The position numbers and the translations under genes are program-made. A stretch of 64,000 bases of DNA from Natronorubrum thiooxidans (GTDB lineage: Archaea > Halobacteriota > Halobacteria > Halobacteriales > Natrialbaceae): NCBI RefSeq assembly GCF_900156475.1, contig NZ_FTNR01000009.1, positions 62,001 to 126,000 on the forward strand, given 5' to 3'. The notes beneath the pieces were generated by a model. The model did not search any database. It was not told the origin of the DNA and was given only the letters and a program-made list of their open reading frames with translations. Of the stretch, positions 35,781 to 43,587 are shown piece by piece; the stretch's first letter is position 1, and each line of letters opens with the position of its first letter.

Positions 35781-35788
35781 CTTCTCAC
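35781..35788. repeat. left target-site duplication of the IS element
   Basis: CTTCTCAC, identical to 36729-36736 on the other side. Eight-base duplication is typical of the ISH1 subgroup of IS5. Confidence 0.85.
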
Positions 35789-36728
35789 GGCTGTGTTGAA
35801 TCACTAGACGGCGTCGGGATAGGTCGCTAAATCAAAGGAGTTGAAGCGGGAGAGTCGAGTTGTCCATGACCCAAATCTCCCGCTTCATTGGGGAAGTTGT
35901 CCCGGTCGCTCAAAACGTTACTGGCGATGGAGACGAATCCGCCGCTCCGGAAGGAGGCGGCGGATTCGCCGACTATGCCCTCGTTTCTCTCCATTGTTTG
36001 CGGATTTACCTCGATACGTCCTATCGGATGACGATAGACCTGCTCAAAGAGATGCCACAAATAACCGGGGAGATCGGCCTCAGCGCGGCCGATCTCCCCT
36101 CGCCATCTACGTTGTGTAAAGCGTTCGACCGGATCAGTATGAGCGTCTGTCGAGTGTTGCTTCGCCAGTCGGCGAAGCTACACGATCCATCCGAACACGC
36201 TGCTATCGACGCAACATTCTACGAACGAGATCGTGCGAGCCGCCACTACTGCCACCGAACGAATTACCGCGTTCAAACGCTCAAAGTCACAAAACTCGTC
36301 GATACAGCAACGCAAGCCGTTCTTGATCTTCACTGTTCAACGACGTTAGAAGGAAGCGACGCAGACCTCGCCGAGCAGATCGCCCGCCGGAATGCGGGCG
36401 ATCTGCGGTCACTTGCCGCTGACAAAGGCTATGACAAGCAACAACTCCGGGAACGACTGCGTGAACTCGACATTCGCCCACTGATCAAACACCGGATCTT
36501 CGCGCCGTACGATCACGCACACAACGCCCGCATTGACGACGATCGGTACGCTCAGCGGTCAATGGCCGAAACCGTCAACTCAGCTGTCAAGCGCTCGCTC
36601 GGCTACGCCGTGCGAGCGCGTACCTGGTATCGAGAGTTCCGTGAAATCGCCTTGATGTGTGTCGTCTATAACATCAAGCAGGCCATCAAACAGTGAAATC
36701 CAACGCCGTATGGCGATTCAACACAGCC
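35789..36728 (+). mobile_element. complete IS5-family (ISH1-type) insertion sequence, 940 bp
   Basis: Terminal inverted repeats: GGCTGTGTTGAATC at 35789-35802 and its exact complement at 36715-36728, continuing with partial identity (ACGGCG) inward. Direct 8-base repeats flank it. One intact transposase gene fills it. Clean duplication and intact gene suggest recent transposition. Confidence 0.9.
35866..36696 (+). CDS. IS5-family transposase
   Basis: 276 aa from ATG 35866. DDE residues can be placed in HAAIDATFYERD (D), SLAADKGYDKQ (D) and RSMAETVNSAVKRSLGYAVR (E), with the downstream YREFREIALMCVVYNIKQA typical of this family. Frame is intact, so the element may be active. The N-terminal helix region (DYALVSLHCLRIYLDTSYRM) matches haloarchaeal IS5 members. 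Confidence 0.93.
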   Translation: MTQISRFIGEVVPVAQNVTGDGDESAAPEGGGGFADYALVSLHCLRIYLDTSYRMTIDLLKEMPQITGEIGLSAADLPSPSTLCKAFDRISMSVCRVLLRQSAKLHDPSEHAAIDATFYERDRASRHYCHRTNYRVQTLKVTKLVDTATQAVLDLHCSTTLEGSDADLAEQIARRNAGDLRSLAADKGYDKQQLRERLRELDIRPLIKHRIFAPYDHAHNARIDDDRYAQRSMAETVNSAVKRSLGYAVRARTWYREFREIALMCVVYNIKQAIKQ

Positions 36729-36736
36729 CTTCTCAC
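36729..36736. repeat. right target-site duplication of the IS element
   Basis: CTTCTCAC directly after the right inverted repeat; pairs with 35781-35788. Confidence 0.85.
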
Positions 36737-36853
36737 CCACTCTGCATATTCGTTAGGTGTGTTTCGGTTCTGCGCAGGTCGTCGATCGAGACCGCAACCA
36801 CACCGCATCGCAGCCACGACTGGATTCCCTCAAGCCCACCACACACCGCTCGA

Positions 36854-37039
36854 TCAAAACCGGAAGACCCGTATCGGCGTCAGCTGGTCTGCAGCGGCGA
36901 TACCGATTCCCGCACCGATCGCTCCCGGAAGGTATCTCGTCGGTTCGAACCGGCCGAAAATGAGTGCGTCAAAGCTGGCGATGGCGAGAAACGCAAACAG
37001 CGACCACAGCACGAGCGAGCGAACGAGGGCGCGGGCCAT
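36854..37039 (-). CDS. 61-residue small membrane protein
   Basis: From ATG 37039. Two hydrophobic stretches: SLVLWSLFAFLAIASFDALI and TRYLPGAIGAGIGIAAADQL, split by a short charged loop (FGRFEPTRY), ending IRVFRF. Its own TATA (TTATTTGC, 37063-37070 on the minus strand) lies back to back with the MATE gene promoter. Function unknown; before the insertion it was probably followed by the 96-residue membrane gene in the same direction. Confidence 0.65.
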   Translation of the reverse strand: MARALVRSLVLWSLFAFLAIASFDALIFGRFEPTRYLPGAIGAGIGIAAADQLTPIRVFRF

Positions 37040-37062
37040 TCGTCTCACGGTTTCGTTCGTTA

Positions 37063-37090
37063 GCAAATAAGTGTTTGTTTGGCTATATAT
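37063..37090. promoter_or_regulatory. divergent TATA boxes for small membrane gene and MATE exporter
   Basis: TTATTTGC on the minus strand (37063-37070) is 24-31 bases from ATG 37039; CTATATAT (37083-37090) on the plus strand would start transcription near 37110, before the likely GTG start of the MATE gene. Confidence 0.5.
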
Positions 37091-37156
37091 GCTCGAACAG
37101 CCGCCTCGAGTGCCGCCTCCAATAGCTTCAAGCACACCACCGCGCGACTCTCTGTC

Positions 37157-38539
37157 GTGTATTCTGGGGGACGACAACGACTGTTTGCCGTCTGGCGGCG
37201 GGTGTTCGATCTTTCGTGGCCAGTGATGGTCGAGCAGTTCCTCCGGACGCTGATGCGAACGACGGACATCATCGTGACCGGGCTGTTCTCGCCCGCAGCG
37301 GTCGCAGCCGTCGGGCTGGCGGATCTCTACGGACGGCTGCCGCTTCGCATCGGACTGGGACTTGGCAGCGGCGTCATCGCGCTCTCGAGTCAGGATACGG
37401 GCAGCGGTGCAACGACGAACAGGGACGAGGCGATCACGCAAGCGATCGTCCTCGGGGCGGTCGCTGGCCTGCCGTTCGTGCTGTTCGGCTATCTGTTCGG
37501 TCAGTGGGCGATCGAGATTCTGGGGGCCGAGTCGGAGGTCGCCCGCATGGGTGGGCTCTACCTCGCGATCATCTTCGCGACGAGCCCCGCCAGACACGTC
37601 GCGCTGGTCGCCGCGCGGTCGATGCAGGGGGCTGGCGATACGCGAACGCCGATGTACGTCAACGTCGTCTCAAACGGGCTCAACATTGTTGGGACGCTCG
37701 TACTCGGACTGGGGCTCGGCCCGGCCCCGCGACTGCACATTCTCGGCGTCGGCATCGCGACGGCGTTCGGGAACGTCTTCTCCGCACTCGTGCTCGTCGC
37801 CGCCATCCAGTCGTCGTGGACGCCCGCCGGGTTCGTCCGGCCGCGTCAGTGGACGATCACGACGCAGTTGCTTGCGATCAGCGCCCCGCGGATCGTCGAG
37901 GGGATGGCAACGACGGCGATCGAGTTCCCGTTCAATTCGATCCTGCTGTTCTTCGGGACGGAGGTCAACGCCGCCTATCAGATCGGCCGTCGTGTGTACC
38001 AACAGCTCACCGCCCCGCTCTCGCGCGGGTATCGCACCGGAACGAGTATCATCGTCGGCCAGACCCTCGGCGACGGCGACCCTGCCGGGGCGCGGTACAA
38101 CGGCTGGGCCGCGGCCGCCCTCGGCGTTCTGACGGTCGGCTCGCTCGGCGTGTTCCTTTTCGTCGGTGCCGAGTGGCTCGTCTCCCTCTTCACTGACGAC
38201 CCGGAGACGCTCTCCTACGCGGCCGGTTTCGCTCGAGCCTACGCCGTCGCCGCACCGGTTACCGCGCTCTATATCGTGCTCGCGGGCGCGCTCACCAGCG
38301 GGAGCGACACGCGAACACCGTTCGTCGCCCGCGTCTCGGGGATGTTCGTCGGGATGCTCGGCGTTTCGGCAGTGGGCGGTATCTACTTCGGCTACGGCGT
38401 TCCAGCGGTGTACGCCTCCATCGTCGTCTACTACCTGTGGGCGACGCTCTACGTCGCCGTCGGCTTCTATCGAGGCGAATGGATCGAGCGAACACAGACG
38501 ATGATGGACGAACGGGGCAGTACGCCCAGCGAAGACTGA
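37157..38539 (+). CDS. MATE family efflux transporter
   Basis: 460 aa from GTG 37157, chosen because the frame upstream contains the TATA box and MATE proteins usually start close to the first helix (LFAVWRRVFDLSWPVMVEQF). About twelve membrane spans in two related halves; QGAGDTRTPMYVNVVSNGLN and a second half with GALTSGSDTRTPFVARVSGM are the paired signature loops. Likely exports cationic drugs or metabolites with Na+ or H+. A second MATE lies at 58307. Confidence 0.85.
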   Translation: MYSGGRQRLFAVWRRVFDLSWPVMVEQFLRTLMRTTDIIVTGLFSPAAVAAVGLADLYGRLPLRIGLGLGSGVIALSSQDTGSGATTNRDEAITQAIVLGAVAGLPFVLFGYLFGQWAIEILGAESEVARMGGLYLAIIFATSPARHVALVAARSMQGAGDTRTPMYVNVVSNGLNIVGTLVLGLGLGPAPRLHILGVGIATAFGNVFSALVLVAAIQSSWTPAGFVRPRQWTITTQLLAISAPRIVEGMATTAIEFPFNSILLFFGTEVNAAYQIGRRVYQQLTAPLSRGYRTGTSIIVGQTLGDGDPAGARYNGWAAAALGVLTVGSLGVFLFVGAEWLVSLFTDDPETLSYAAGFARAYAVAAPVTALYIVLAGALTSGSDTRTPFVARVSGMFVGMLGVSAVGGIYFGYGVPAVYASIVVYYLWATLYVAVGFYRGEWIERTQTMMDERGSTPSED

Positions 38540-38666
38540 TCTCACGGCACTCGAATGCACACAACTCGCAGCGAAACCGGCCCGTCATACGGAATGCTGT
38601 AACGTTTTACCGGTGCGACCGCAGGTGGGGCGCAGTCGCGCCGGAAAAGACTTACAGCGGTCCGTA

Positions 38667-39785
38667 TCAGTCGTCGGACTCGACTGCCGACCGTTCGGAC
38701 TCATCGGATTCGGCCGGCGTCTCGAGTAGTTCGCGCGTCGTCCCCTCGAGTTCGAGGACGAACTCGGGGCTAAACGCCGACGACGGGGTCTGAAATCCGG
38801 CTGGAACTGGGGATCGAGTGTGGTCGCGACCGTCGAAAACGCGCTCGGCGGCGCTGACGGCGGCCTCGGCCGTTAGGGCGTAGGGATTCGGCGTTCGCAC
38901 TCGAGCGCGAACTCGACGATCCGTCGAGTCGTCGACGGCCTCCCCCCAGACGACTGCAGTGTCTCGAGCCCGCTCTCGTGCGCTGGGGCCGTCGACACGC
39001 GCGTCGATCAGTCGCTTCAACAGGGTTTCGACCGGCCCTCGCTCGAGCAGCCAGCCCAGCGAGTCGACGGCGGTCATCGCCCGGGTCGCCCACGGCGGCA
39101 CTGCCGCATAGACGACGATCGAATCGATACCCGTGCTGTGGCCAGCGGTGACGACGTCCCCCCACGGAACCGTGACGGCGTGTTCGGGACCGGTCCCGAA
39201 ATCGATCTCGCGTGTCCGAAACGCGGCTGGGACCTTGATGAGGCGGCCGTTCCGGCGGACGACACCGTCGTTCCCGAGTTGTTCGACGAACGTCCGGGCA
39301 GTCCCACGCGAAAGCGGGCCGTTGCCTTTGACGCCGAGTGAGAGGTCAGTTGCCGACGGCAGCTGCTCGTGGAGAAACCCGGCCAGACAGTCCGAGGGGA
39401 CGACTTCGAAGCCGACGCCCGGAAGGAGGGTCACGTCCGCGTCTCGAGCTGCACCGTCTCGCTGGCGCAGTCGCTCGAACACCCGACACTCGCCCGTGAT
39501 GTCGAGGTAGTCCGTCCCAGTCTCGAGGCAGGCGTCGACGAGCGGGTCGACCGTCTGCACGAACGGCCCGGCACAGTTCAACACGGCGTCGAACCCCTGA
39601 AGCTGGGCTTCGATATTGTCACTGAGGGCGAACGTGCGCCCTTCGACGCCAAGTGCGTCGGCCTGTCGCGTGACTGCGCTCCGACGACGGCCGGCGACGA
39701 CCGGCGACCCTCCTCGAGAGACGGCTTCACGGGCGATCAGCCGGCCGGTATAGCCATACGAGCCGTAGATGAGAAGGGAGTCCAT
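38667..39785 (-). CDS. saccharopine dehydrogenase-like (trans-acting enoyl reductase) protein
   Basis: 372 aa. LLIYGSYGYTGRLIAREAVS is the NADP-binding start of the family, followed by VVAGRRRSAV, VLNCAGPFVQTVDPLVDACL and LDITGECRVF; LPGVGFEVVPSDCLAGFLHE starts the second part. Such proteins include mycobacterial trans-acting enoyl reductases and uncharacterised archaeal members that may reduce lipid chains. Substrate unknown. C-terminal 20 residues are disordered. Confidence 0.85.
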   Translation of the reverse strand: MDSLLIYGSYGYTGRLIAREAVSRGGSPVVAGRRRSAVTRQADALGVEGRTFALSDNIEAQLQGFDAVLNCAGPFVQTVDPLVDACLETGTDYLDITGECRVFERLRQRDGAARDADVTLLPGVGFEVVPSDCLAGFLHEQLPSATDLSLGVKGNGPLSRGTARTFVEQLGNDGVVRRNGRLIKVPAAFRTREIDFGTGPEHAVTVPWGDVVTAGHSTGIDSIVVYAAVPPWATRAMTAVDSLGWLLERGPVETLLKRLIDARVDGPSARERARDTAVVWGEAVDDSTDRRVRARVRTPNPYALTAEAAVSAAERVFDGRDHTRSPVPAGFQTPSSAFSPEFVLELEGTTRELLETPAESDESERSAVESDD

Positions 39786-39876
39786 AGCCGTCGTTTGGCG
39801 CTCAGCGGGTTAAAGCTGCGTCAGACATCCGGCATACCGGAACGTTCAGGATGGGCGACCGATAATCCGTGTGGCG

Positions 39877-40305
39877 ATGAACGCGTCCCAACGGATCACC
39901 GACCGCGAGGCGGTGTCGACGGAGTCGACGGTGCTCTTCCGTGTGACGACCGAGTCGGGCGACGAACGGGAGGCCATTCTCGTCGCGAGTGAGTCGAACG
40001 ACGGCGAGACGGAGATCGCCTGCTGGTTGAACTACTGCCAACATCTCACCCATATCAAGATCGACAAAGGGTCGGGCGCACCGATGCGAGACGGCGAACT
40101 CGTCTGTGCAAACCACGGCGCGTACTTCGACGCCGACTCCGGCGTGTGTACGTACGGCCCCTGTGAGGGTGCCTATCTCACCGCCCTCGAGGTAGGGGTT
40201 GAGGATGGCGACGTCTATCTGACCGACGACGAGTACGCGTTCGTCGGCGTCGGACCGATCGATGACGACGACGATATGACGTCGACCTCGAACGTCAAGC
40301 TCTGA
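39877..40305 (+). CDS. Rieske-type 2Fe-2S protein
   Basis: 142 aa from ATG 39877 (GTG 39871 possible). Rieske ligands are CQH (in WLNYCQHLTHIKIDKG) and CANH (in ELVCANHGAYFDADSG), with a further C-P-C loop (CTYGPCEG) where oxygenase-type Rieske domains have a disulfide or loop. No membrane anchor, so a soluble electron carrier or the ferredoxin part of an oxygenase. Back to back with the DUF7344 gene. Confidence 0.88.
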   Translation: MNASQRITDREAVSTESTVLFRVTTESGDEREAILVASESNDGETEIACWLNYCQHLTHIKIDKGSGAPMRDGELVCANHGAYFDADSGVCTYGPCEGAYLTALEVGVEDGDVYLTDDEYAFVGVGPIDDDDDMTSTSNVKL

Positions 40306-40668
40306 TTAGGGGAGGGCGGTCGGTGAGACCATATCCCGTTGTTGATCGTACTCGAGGAGCCCGGCATCGGTCAACCGTGGGAGATGATCGTGGTACAGCG
40401 AGAGATAAACCTCGTGGACGCACTCGGCCGAAATGTTCGGCATCTGGCGGCCGGTTTCGCGGACGGCAACCTCCTCGGCGGCGTCCGGGAGCGTCAGTGA
40501 TTCGCCGTAGGTGCGCATCACCTCGAGCAGCAGTCGCCGACGCTGGTCGGCGAGCAACCCGAACGCGTTGTCGACCGTTTCGGCCGATACCTCGCACGTG
40601 TCGAGCGTGTCGAGCACCGCCAGCACGAACTCAACACAGTCGGACTCGGGATGGGACGTGGCAGTCAT
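40306..40668 (-). CDS. DUF7344-type winged helix protein
   Basis: 120 aa. VDNAFGLLADQRRRLLLEVM and VHEVYLSLYHDHLPRLTDAG are the two helices of the DUF7344 fold (a haloarchaeal winged helix), the same type that occurs twice in 27828-29123. Probably a DNA-binding regulator. It stops right beside the Rieske gene stop (40305/40306), and its upstream region contains a long inverted repeat that could be its leader or operator. Confidence 0.8.
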   Translation of the reverse strand: MTATSHPESDCVEFVLAVLDTLDTCEVSAETVDNAFGLLADQRRRLLLEVMRTYGESLTLPDAAEEVAVRETGRQMPNISAECVHEVYLSLYHDHLPRLTDAGLLEYDQQRDMVSPTALP

Positions 40669-40684
40669 GTGTATTTTCCGTGGG

Positions 40685-40779
40685 ACTCTCGAGCCAGACG
40701 AACACCTGTCCGATGGAAACGAAAGACGATGGCAGGTATCGATGGGACAGACTCATCGGACAGTCGTTCGCTCGAGAGT
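40685..40779. repeat. 95-bp imperfect inverted repeat upstream of the DUF7344 gene
   Basis: ACTCTCGAG (40685-40693) pairs exactly with CTCGAGAGT (40771-40779). Within it, 40699-40715 pairs with 40754-40770 except two central mismatches, leaving a 5-base bulge on one side and a 38-base loop. The right end is 17 bases before the ATG (40668) of the DUF7344 gene on the minus strand. No target duplication is evident. Could be an mRNA leader fold, a small RNA or a degraded miniature transposon. Confidence 0.5.
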
Positions 40780-40833
40780 TCGTACCGATTTCTCGGGACC
40801 CCAGTAAATATTAGTACCGAATCTGCGTCAGAT

Positions 40834-40851
40834 TGTCAGCGATGACTGACA
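40834..40851. terminator. small perfect hairpin after the zinc-ribbon regulator gene
   Basis: TGTCAG (40834-40839), CGATGA, CTGACA (40846-40851) is a perfect 6-bp stem, 21 bases past the stop of the minus-strand gene at 40872. No T-run follows, so terminator function is uncertain. Confidence 0.3.
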
Positions 40852-40871
40852 GGTACGGCTTCCGATCGTTC

Positions 40872-41168
40872 TCACTCGATCGTCAGCGTCGGCTCGGAGA
40901 CGGCCTCGCTCTTGCAGCTGGGACATCGTGAGGGGAGGTTCAGCAGATCATCAAAGGCATCGAATCCGCAGTCCTGACACGTCGGCGGGGCGACGAGCAA
41001 CTGGTCGTCGGTCGCCGCGCTGTCGACCGAGCGAGAGACGTGTTCGGCATGACGGAGCACCGATTCAGGGGTCAACTCGAGTTGGACTGCAAGCGCACTG
41101 GGTGTTGCGGGTTCGACACGGAGCACATCGGCAAGTCGCTGTCGCGTCGTTTCGTCGGCCTCGCGCAT
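40872..41168 (-). CDS. winged helix protein fused to a zinc ribbon (COG3357-like)
   Basis: 98 aa from ATG 41168. DETTRQRLADVLRVEPATPS and LAVQLELTPESVLRHAEHVS form a winged helix; the C-terminal CQDCGFDAF and CPSCKSE are a four-cysteine zinc ribbon. This matches the archaeal predicted regulators with an HTH plus Zn-ribbon. The longer frame starting at TTG 41234 would add a Thr/Arg-rich start; the shorter fits the family length I remember. Divergent from the NDP-sugar gene. Confidence 0.75.
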   Translation of the reverse strand: MREADETTRQRLADVLRVEPATPSALAVQLELTPESVLRHAEHVSRSVDSAATDDQLLVAPPTCQDCGFDAFDDLLNLPSRCPSCKSEAVSEPTLTIE

Positions 41169-41315
41169 GGCTTGATAGACGCGCGTCGGGGTTTTATACT
41201 GTTTGCCGACGGACGGCGCTCGTTGGGCTTCCAAAGCGGCTGTTGATCACCCGATAGCAGTGTCACGACTGCTGAAAGGGTAAACCACTTACGACAGGCA
41301 GGTGAAGCCCGAACC

Positions 41316-42284
41316 ATGAAAGCCGTCGTCCTTGCCGGCGGGTACGCGACTCGGATGTGGCCGATTACGAAACATCGACCCAAGATGTTTCTCCCGATCG
41401 GCGACTCGACCGTCGTCGATCGCATCTTCGACGCACTCGAGGCTGACAATCGGATCGACGAGGTCTACGTCAGCACCAACGAGCGGTTTGCCGCCGACTT
41501 CGAGGCACATCTCGCCGACAGCGACTTCGAGAAGCCACGGCTGTCAGTCGAGGAGACGAGCGAGGAAGACGACAAGTTCGGTGTCGTTGGCGCGCTCGCA
41601 CAGCTGATCGACCGCGAGAACGTCGACGATGATCTCCTGGTCATCGCCGGCGATAACCTGATCAGTTTCGACGTCGCGGAGTTTCTCGACTACTTCGAGC
41701 AACAGGACGCGCCGACGCTTGCCGCCTACGACGTCGGCTCCCGCGAAAAGGCCAAATCCTACGGGTTGGTCGAACTCGAGGACGACCGTGTCGTCGACTT
41801 CCAGGAGAAACCCGACGATCCCAAGAGCACGCTGGTTTCGATCGCCTGCTATGCGTTCCCCGCCGAGTCGCTGTCGCTCTTACCGACGTATCTTGAGGAC
41901 GGTAACAACCCGGACGAGCCCGGCTGGTTCGTCCAGTGGCTCCAGAACCGTGAGCCGACGTATGCCTACACCTTCGAAGGGGCATGGTTCGACATCGGCA
42001 CGCCCGAGAGCTACCTCGACGCTGTCGCCTGGCATCTCGACGGCGAGTCGATCGTCGCCGAGTCGGCAACCCTCGAGAACGCATCGATCGGCGAGAACGT
42101 CCACGTGATGGACAATGTTACCCTCGAGAACACGACGCTCGATCACGCGGTGATCTTTCCGAACGCAACCGTTCGAAACGCCGATATTCGGCGCTCGATC
42201 ATCGACGAGGGGACCCATCTCGAGGATCTCGACCTCGCGGGCGCGCTGATCGGGGCCCACACGACGATCAAAAACGGCTCCTGA
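41316..42284 (+). CDS. NDP-sugar synthase (nucleotidyltransferase with left-handed beta-helix)
   Basis: 322 aa. MKAVVLAGGYATRMWPITKH with RPKMFLPIGD is the nucleotidyltransferase motif GGxxTRxxPxTxxxPK; LVIAGDNLISFDVAEF gives the metal-binding Asp, and the C-terminal 90 residues show hexapeptide repeats (ENASIGENVHVMDNVTLENT). Probably joins a sugar 1-phosphate to NTP (UDP- or dTDP-sugars) for N-glycans or surface polymers. glmM later in the window makes a related sugar phosphate. Confidence 0.9.
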   Translation: MKAVVLAGGYATRMWPITKHRPKMFLPIGDSTVVDRIFDALEADNRIDEVYVSTNERFAADFEAHLADSDFEKPRLSVEETSEEDDKFGVVGALAQLIDRENVDDDLLVIAGDNLISFDVAEFLDYFEQQDAPTLAAYDVGSREKAKSYGLVELEDDRVVDFQEKPDDPKSTLVSIACYAFPAESLSLLPTYLEDGNNPDEPGWFVQWLQNREPTYAYTFEGAWFDIGTPESYLDAVAWHLDGESIVAESATLENASIGENVHVMDNVTLENTTLDHAVIFPNATVRNADIRRSIIDEGTHLEDLDLAGALIGAHTTIKNGS

Positions 42285-42289
42285 TCGGG

Positions 42290-42754
42290 CTACGCCGGCA
42301 GGTCCTGTATTCGCTCGAGGCCGCTTTCTGCCTCCGCTTTCGTCTGCTCGAGGGGATCGACGATTTCCCCGGGCAGGTCCATGCGATCCGCCAGCGTCAG
42401 CAACGTCTCGAGTTTCGTAAGCTCGAGGCGTTCGATCGCGCGCCCGAGTTCCGCCTCGACGAGGTCGCCGAGCACCGGATCCTGTAAATCCTCGACGCGT
42501 TCGTCGCGTTCCGTCCGGAGCCCCGACAGCGACGAGCTCTCGATCACCCCGGGGTCGACGCCAAGTCCCTCGAACAGCGGTTCGAGTCGCTCAAGTTGCT
42601 CGGTTGTCGTCTCGCTGTGTGCCATGTAGTACGACTCGAGGTCCTCGTCGGTCGCCGCCTCGGCCAGTCCCGTCTGGAGGTCCTCGAGTTCCTGCTCGAT
42701 GTGGTAGAGTTCCCGAAGCTCTCGGACGAACAGGTCGTGTTCGGATTCGATCAT
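42290..42754 (-). CDS. ferritin-like YciE/DUF892 protein
   Basis: 154 aa from ATG 42754. HDLFVRELRELYHIEQELED and MAHSETTTEQLERLEPLFEG hold the Glu and His residues of the DUF892 four-helix bundle. Members are iron or stress related, and in bacteria accompany yciF. Convergent with the NDP-sugar gene (6-base gap). Helix 3 covers LRTERDERVEDLQDPVLGDL. Confidence 0.8.
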   Translation of the reverse strand: MIESEHDLFVRELRELYHIEQELEDLQTGLAEAATDEDLESYYMAHSETTTEQLERLEPLFEGLGVDPGVIESSSLSGLRTERDERVEDLQDPVLGDLVEAELGRAIERLELTKLETLLTLADRMDLPGEIVDPLEQTKAEAESGLERIQDLPA

Positions 42755-42809
42755 GCTATCGACAGGGTCATCGCCGGGGCGCAAAGGGGTTCGGCCGTCG
42801 AATGAAACG

Positions 42810-43535
42810 TTACTCGAGTCGAGCGTCCGTAATCCGCACCCGCCCGCGGGTGCCCTCCCATTCGGTGTCGTACTCGAGGGCAATGCGTTGGTCCATATGT
42901 GGCCCATCCACGACTAGCGTTTCGAACTCGCCACCCTCACCCAAGATGTGGACGCCGTACTCGTCGTTGAGTCGCTCGAGTTCCTCGAGCGCCTCGCGGT
43001 CGAGCGTGCGGCCGAGCCACGACTCGTCGAGGCCGTGAGCAGCGACCTGAATAATCGTAATTTCAAAGCCGGCCTCGAGCATCGCGTCGGCCAAGTCTCG
43101 GGGGGCTTCTTGCCATAACGGAGCGAACAGCTCACAGCCGAGTCGGTCGCACATCCCCTGAATACGGCTCGTCTGGTACTCGCTTTCGACGGCTCCCGCC
43201 GTCACCCCCGCGATACCACCCTCGAGTCGGTCGTCGAGGTCGACGAGCGCCGCCTCGAGCGGCTCGAGTTCGTCGTCACCCTGTGCGCTCGAGTCGGCTG
43301 CGGCGTCGGCCTCGAAATCGTCGGGTTCGACGTCGATGAGCGGGATACCGATGCTGTCTGCGGCCAGTGCGGCGAGATCCGTCGCGGGGACGTGATACAT
43401 GTAGGAGTCCCCCGCCGGGTGGACGGTAACGAGATGCGAGACCTCGAGGCCGTCCTCGAGAGCCTGATACAGTGCCCACGCCGAGTCCTTGCCGCCCGAA
43501 AAGAGACTTACCCACGTCCCGTCTGCATCGCTCAT
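42810..43535 (-). CDS. dph6: diphthine-ammonia ligase (Dph6)
   Basis: 241 aa from ATG 43535 (GTG 43544 possible). VSLFSGGKDSAWALYQALED has the SGGxDS PP-loop and VTVHPAGDSYMYHVPATDLA follows; IAGVTAGAVESEYQTSRIQG and LFAPLWQEAPRDLADAMLEA are typical of the ATPPase domain. It amidates diphthine in elongation factor 2 with ATP and ammonium, finishing diphthamide. The acidic loop at about 75-95 (AAADSSAQGDDELE) is a haloarchaeal insertion. Confidence 0.88.
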   Translation of the reverse strand: MSDADGTWVSLFSGGKDSAWALYQALEDGLEVSHLVTVHPAGDSYMYHVPATDLAALAADSIGIPLIDVEPDDFEADAAADSSAQGDDELEPLEAALVDLDDRLEGGIAGVTAGAVESEYQTSRIQGMCDRLGCELFAPLWQEAPRDLADAMLEAGFEITIIQVAAHGLDESWLGRTLDREALEELERLNDEYGVHILGEGGEFETLVVDGPHMDQRIALEYDTEWEGTRGRVRITDARLE

Positions 43536-43587
43536 AGTCGTCACTGAGCGTACAGGGGTAAATGGATACCGAGTCGGCTGTTATGGC

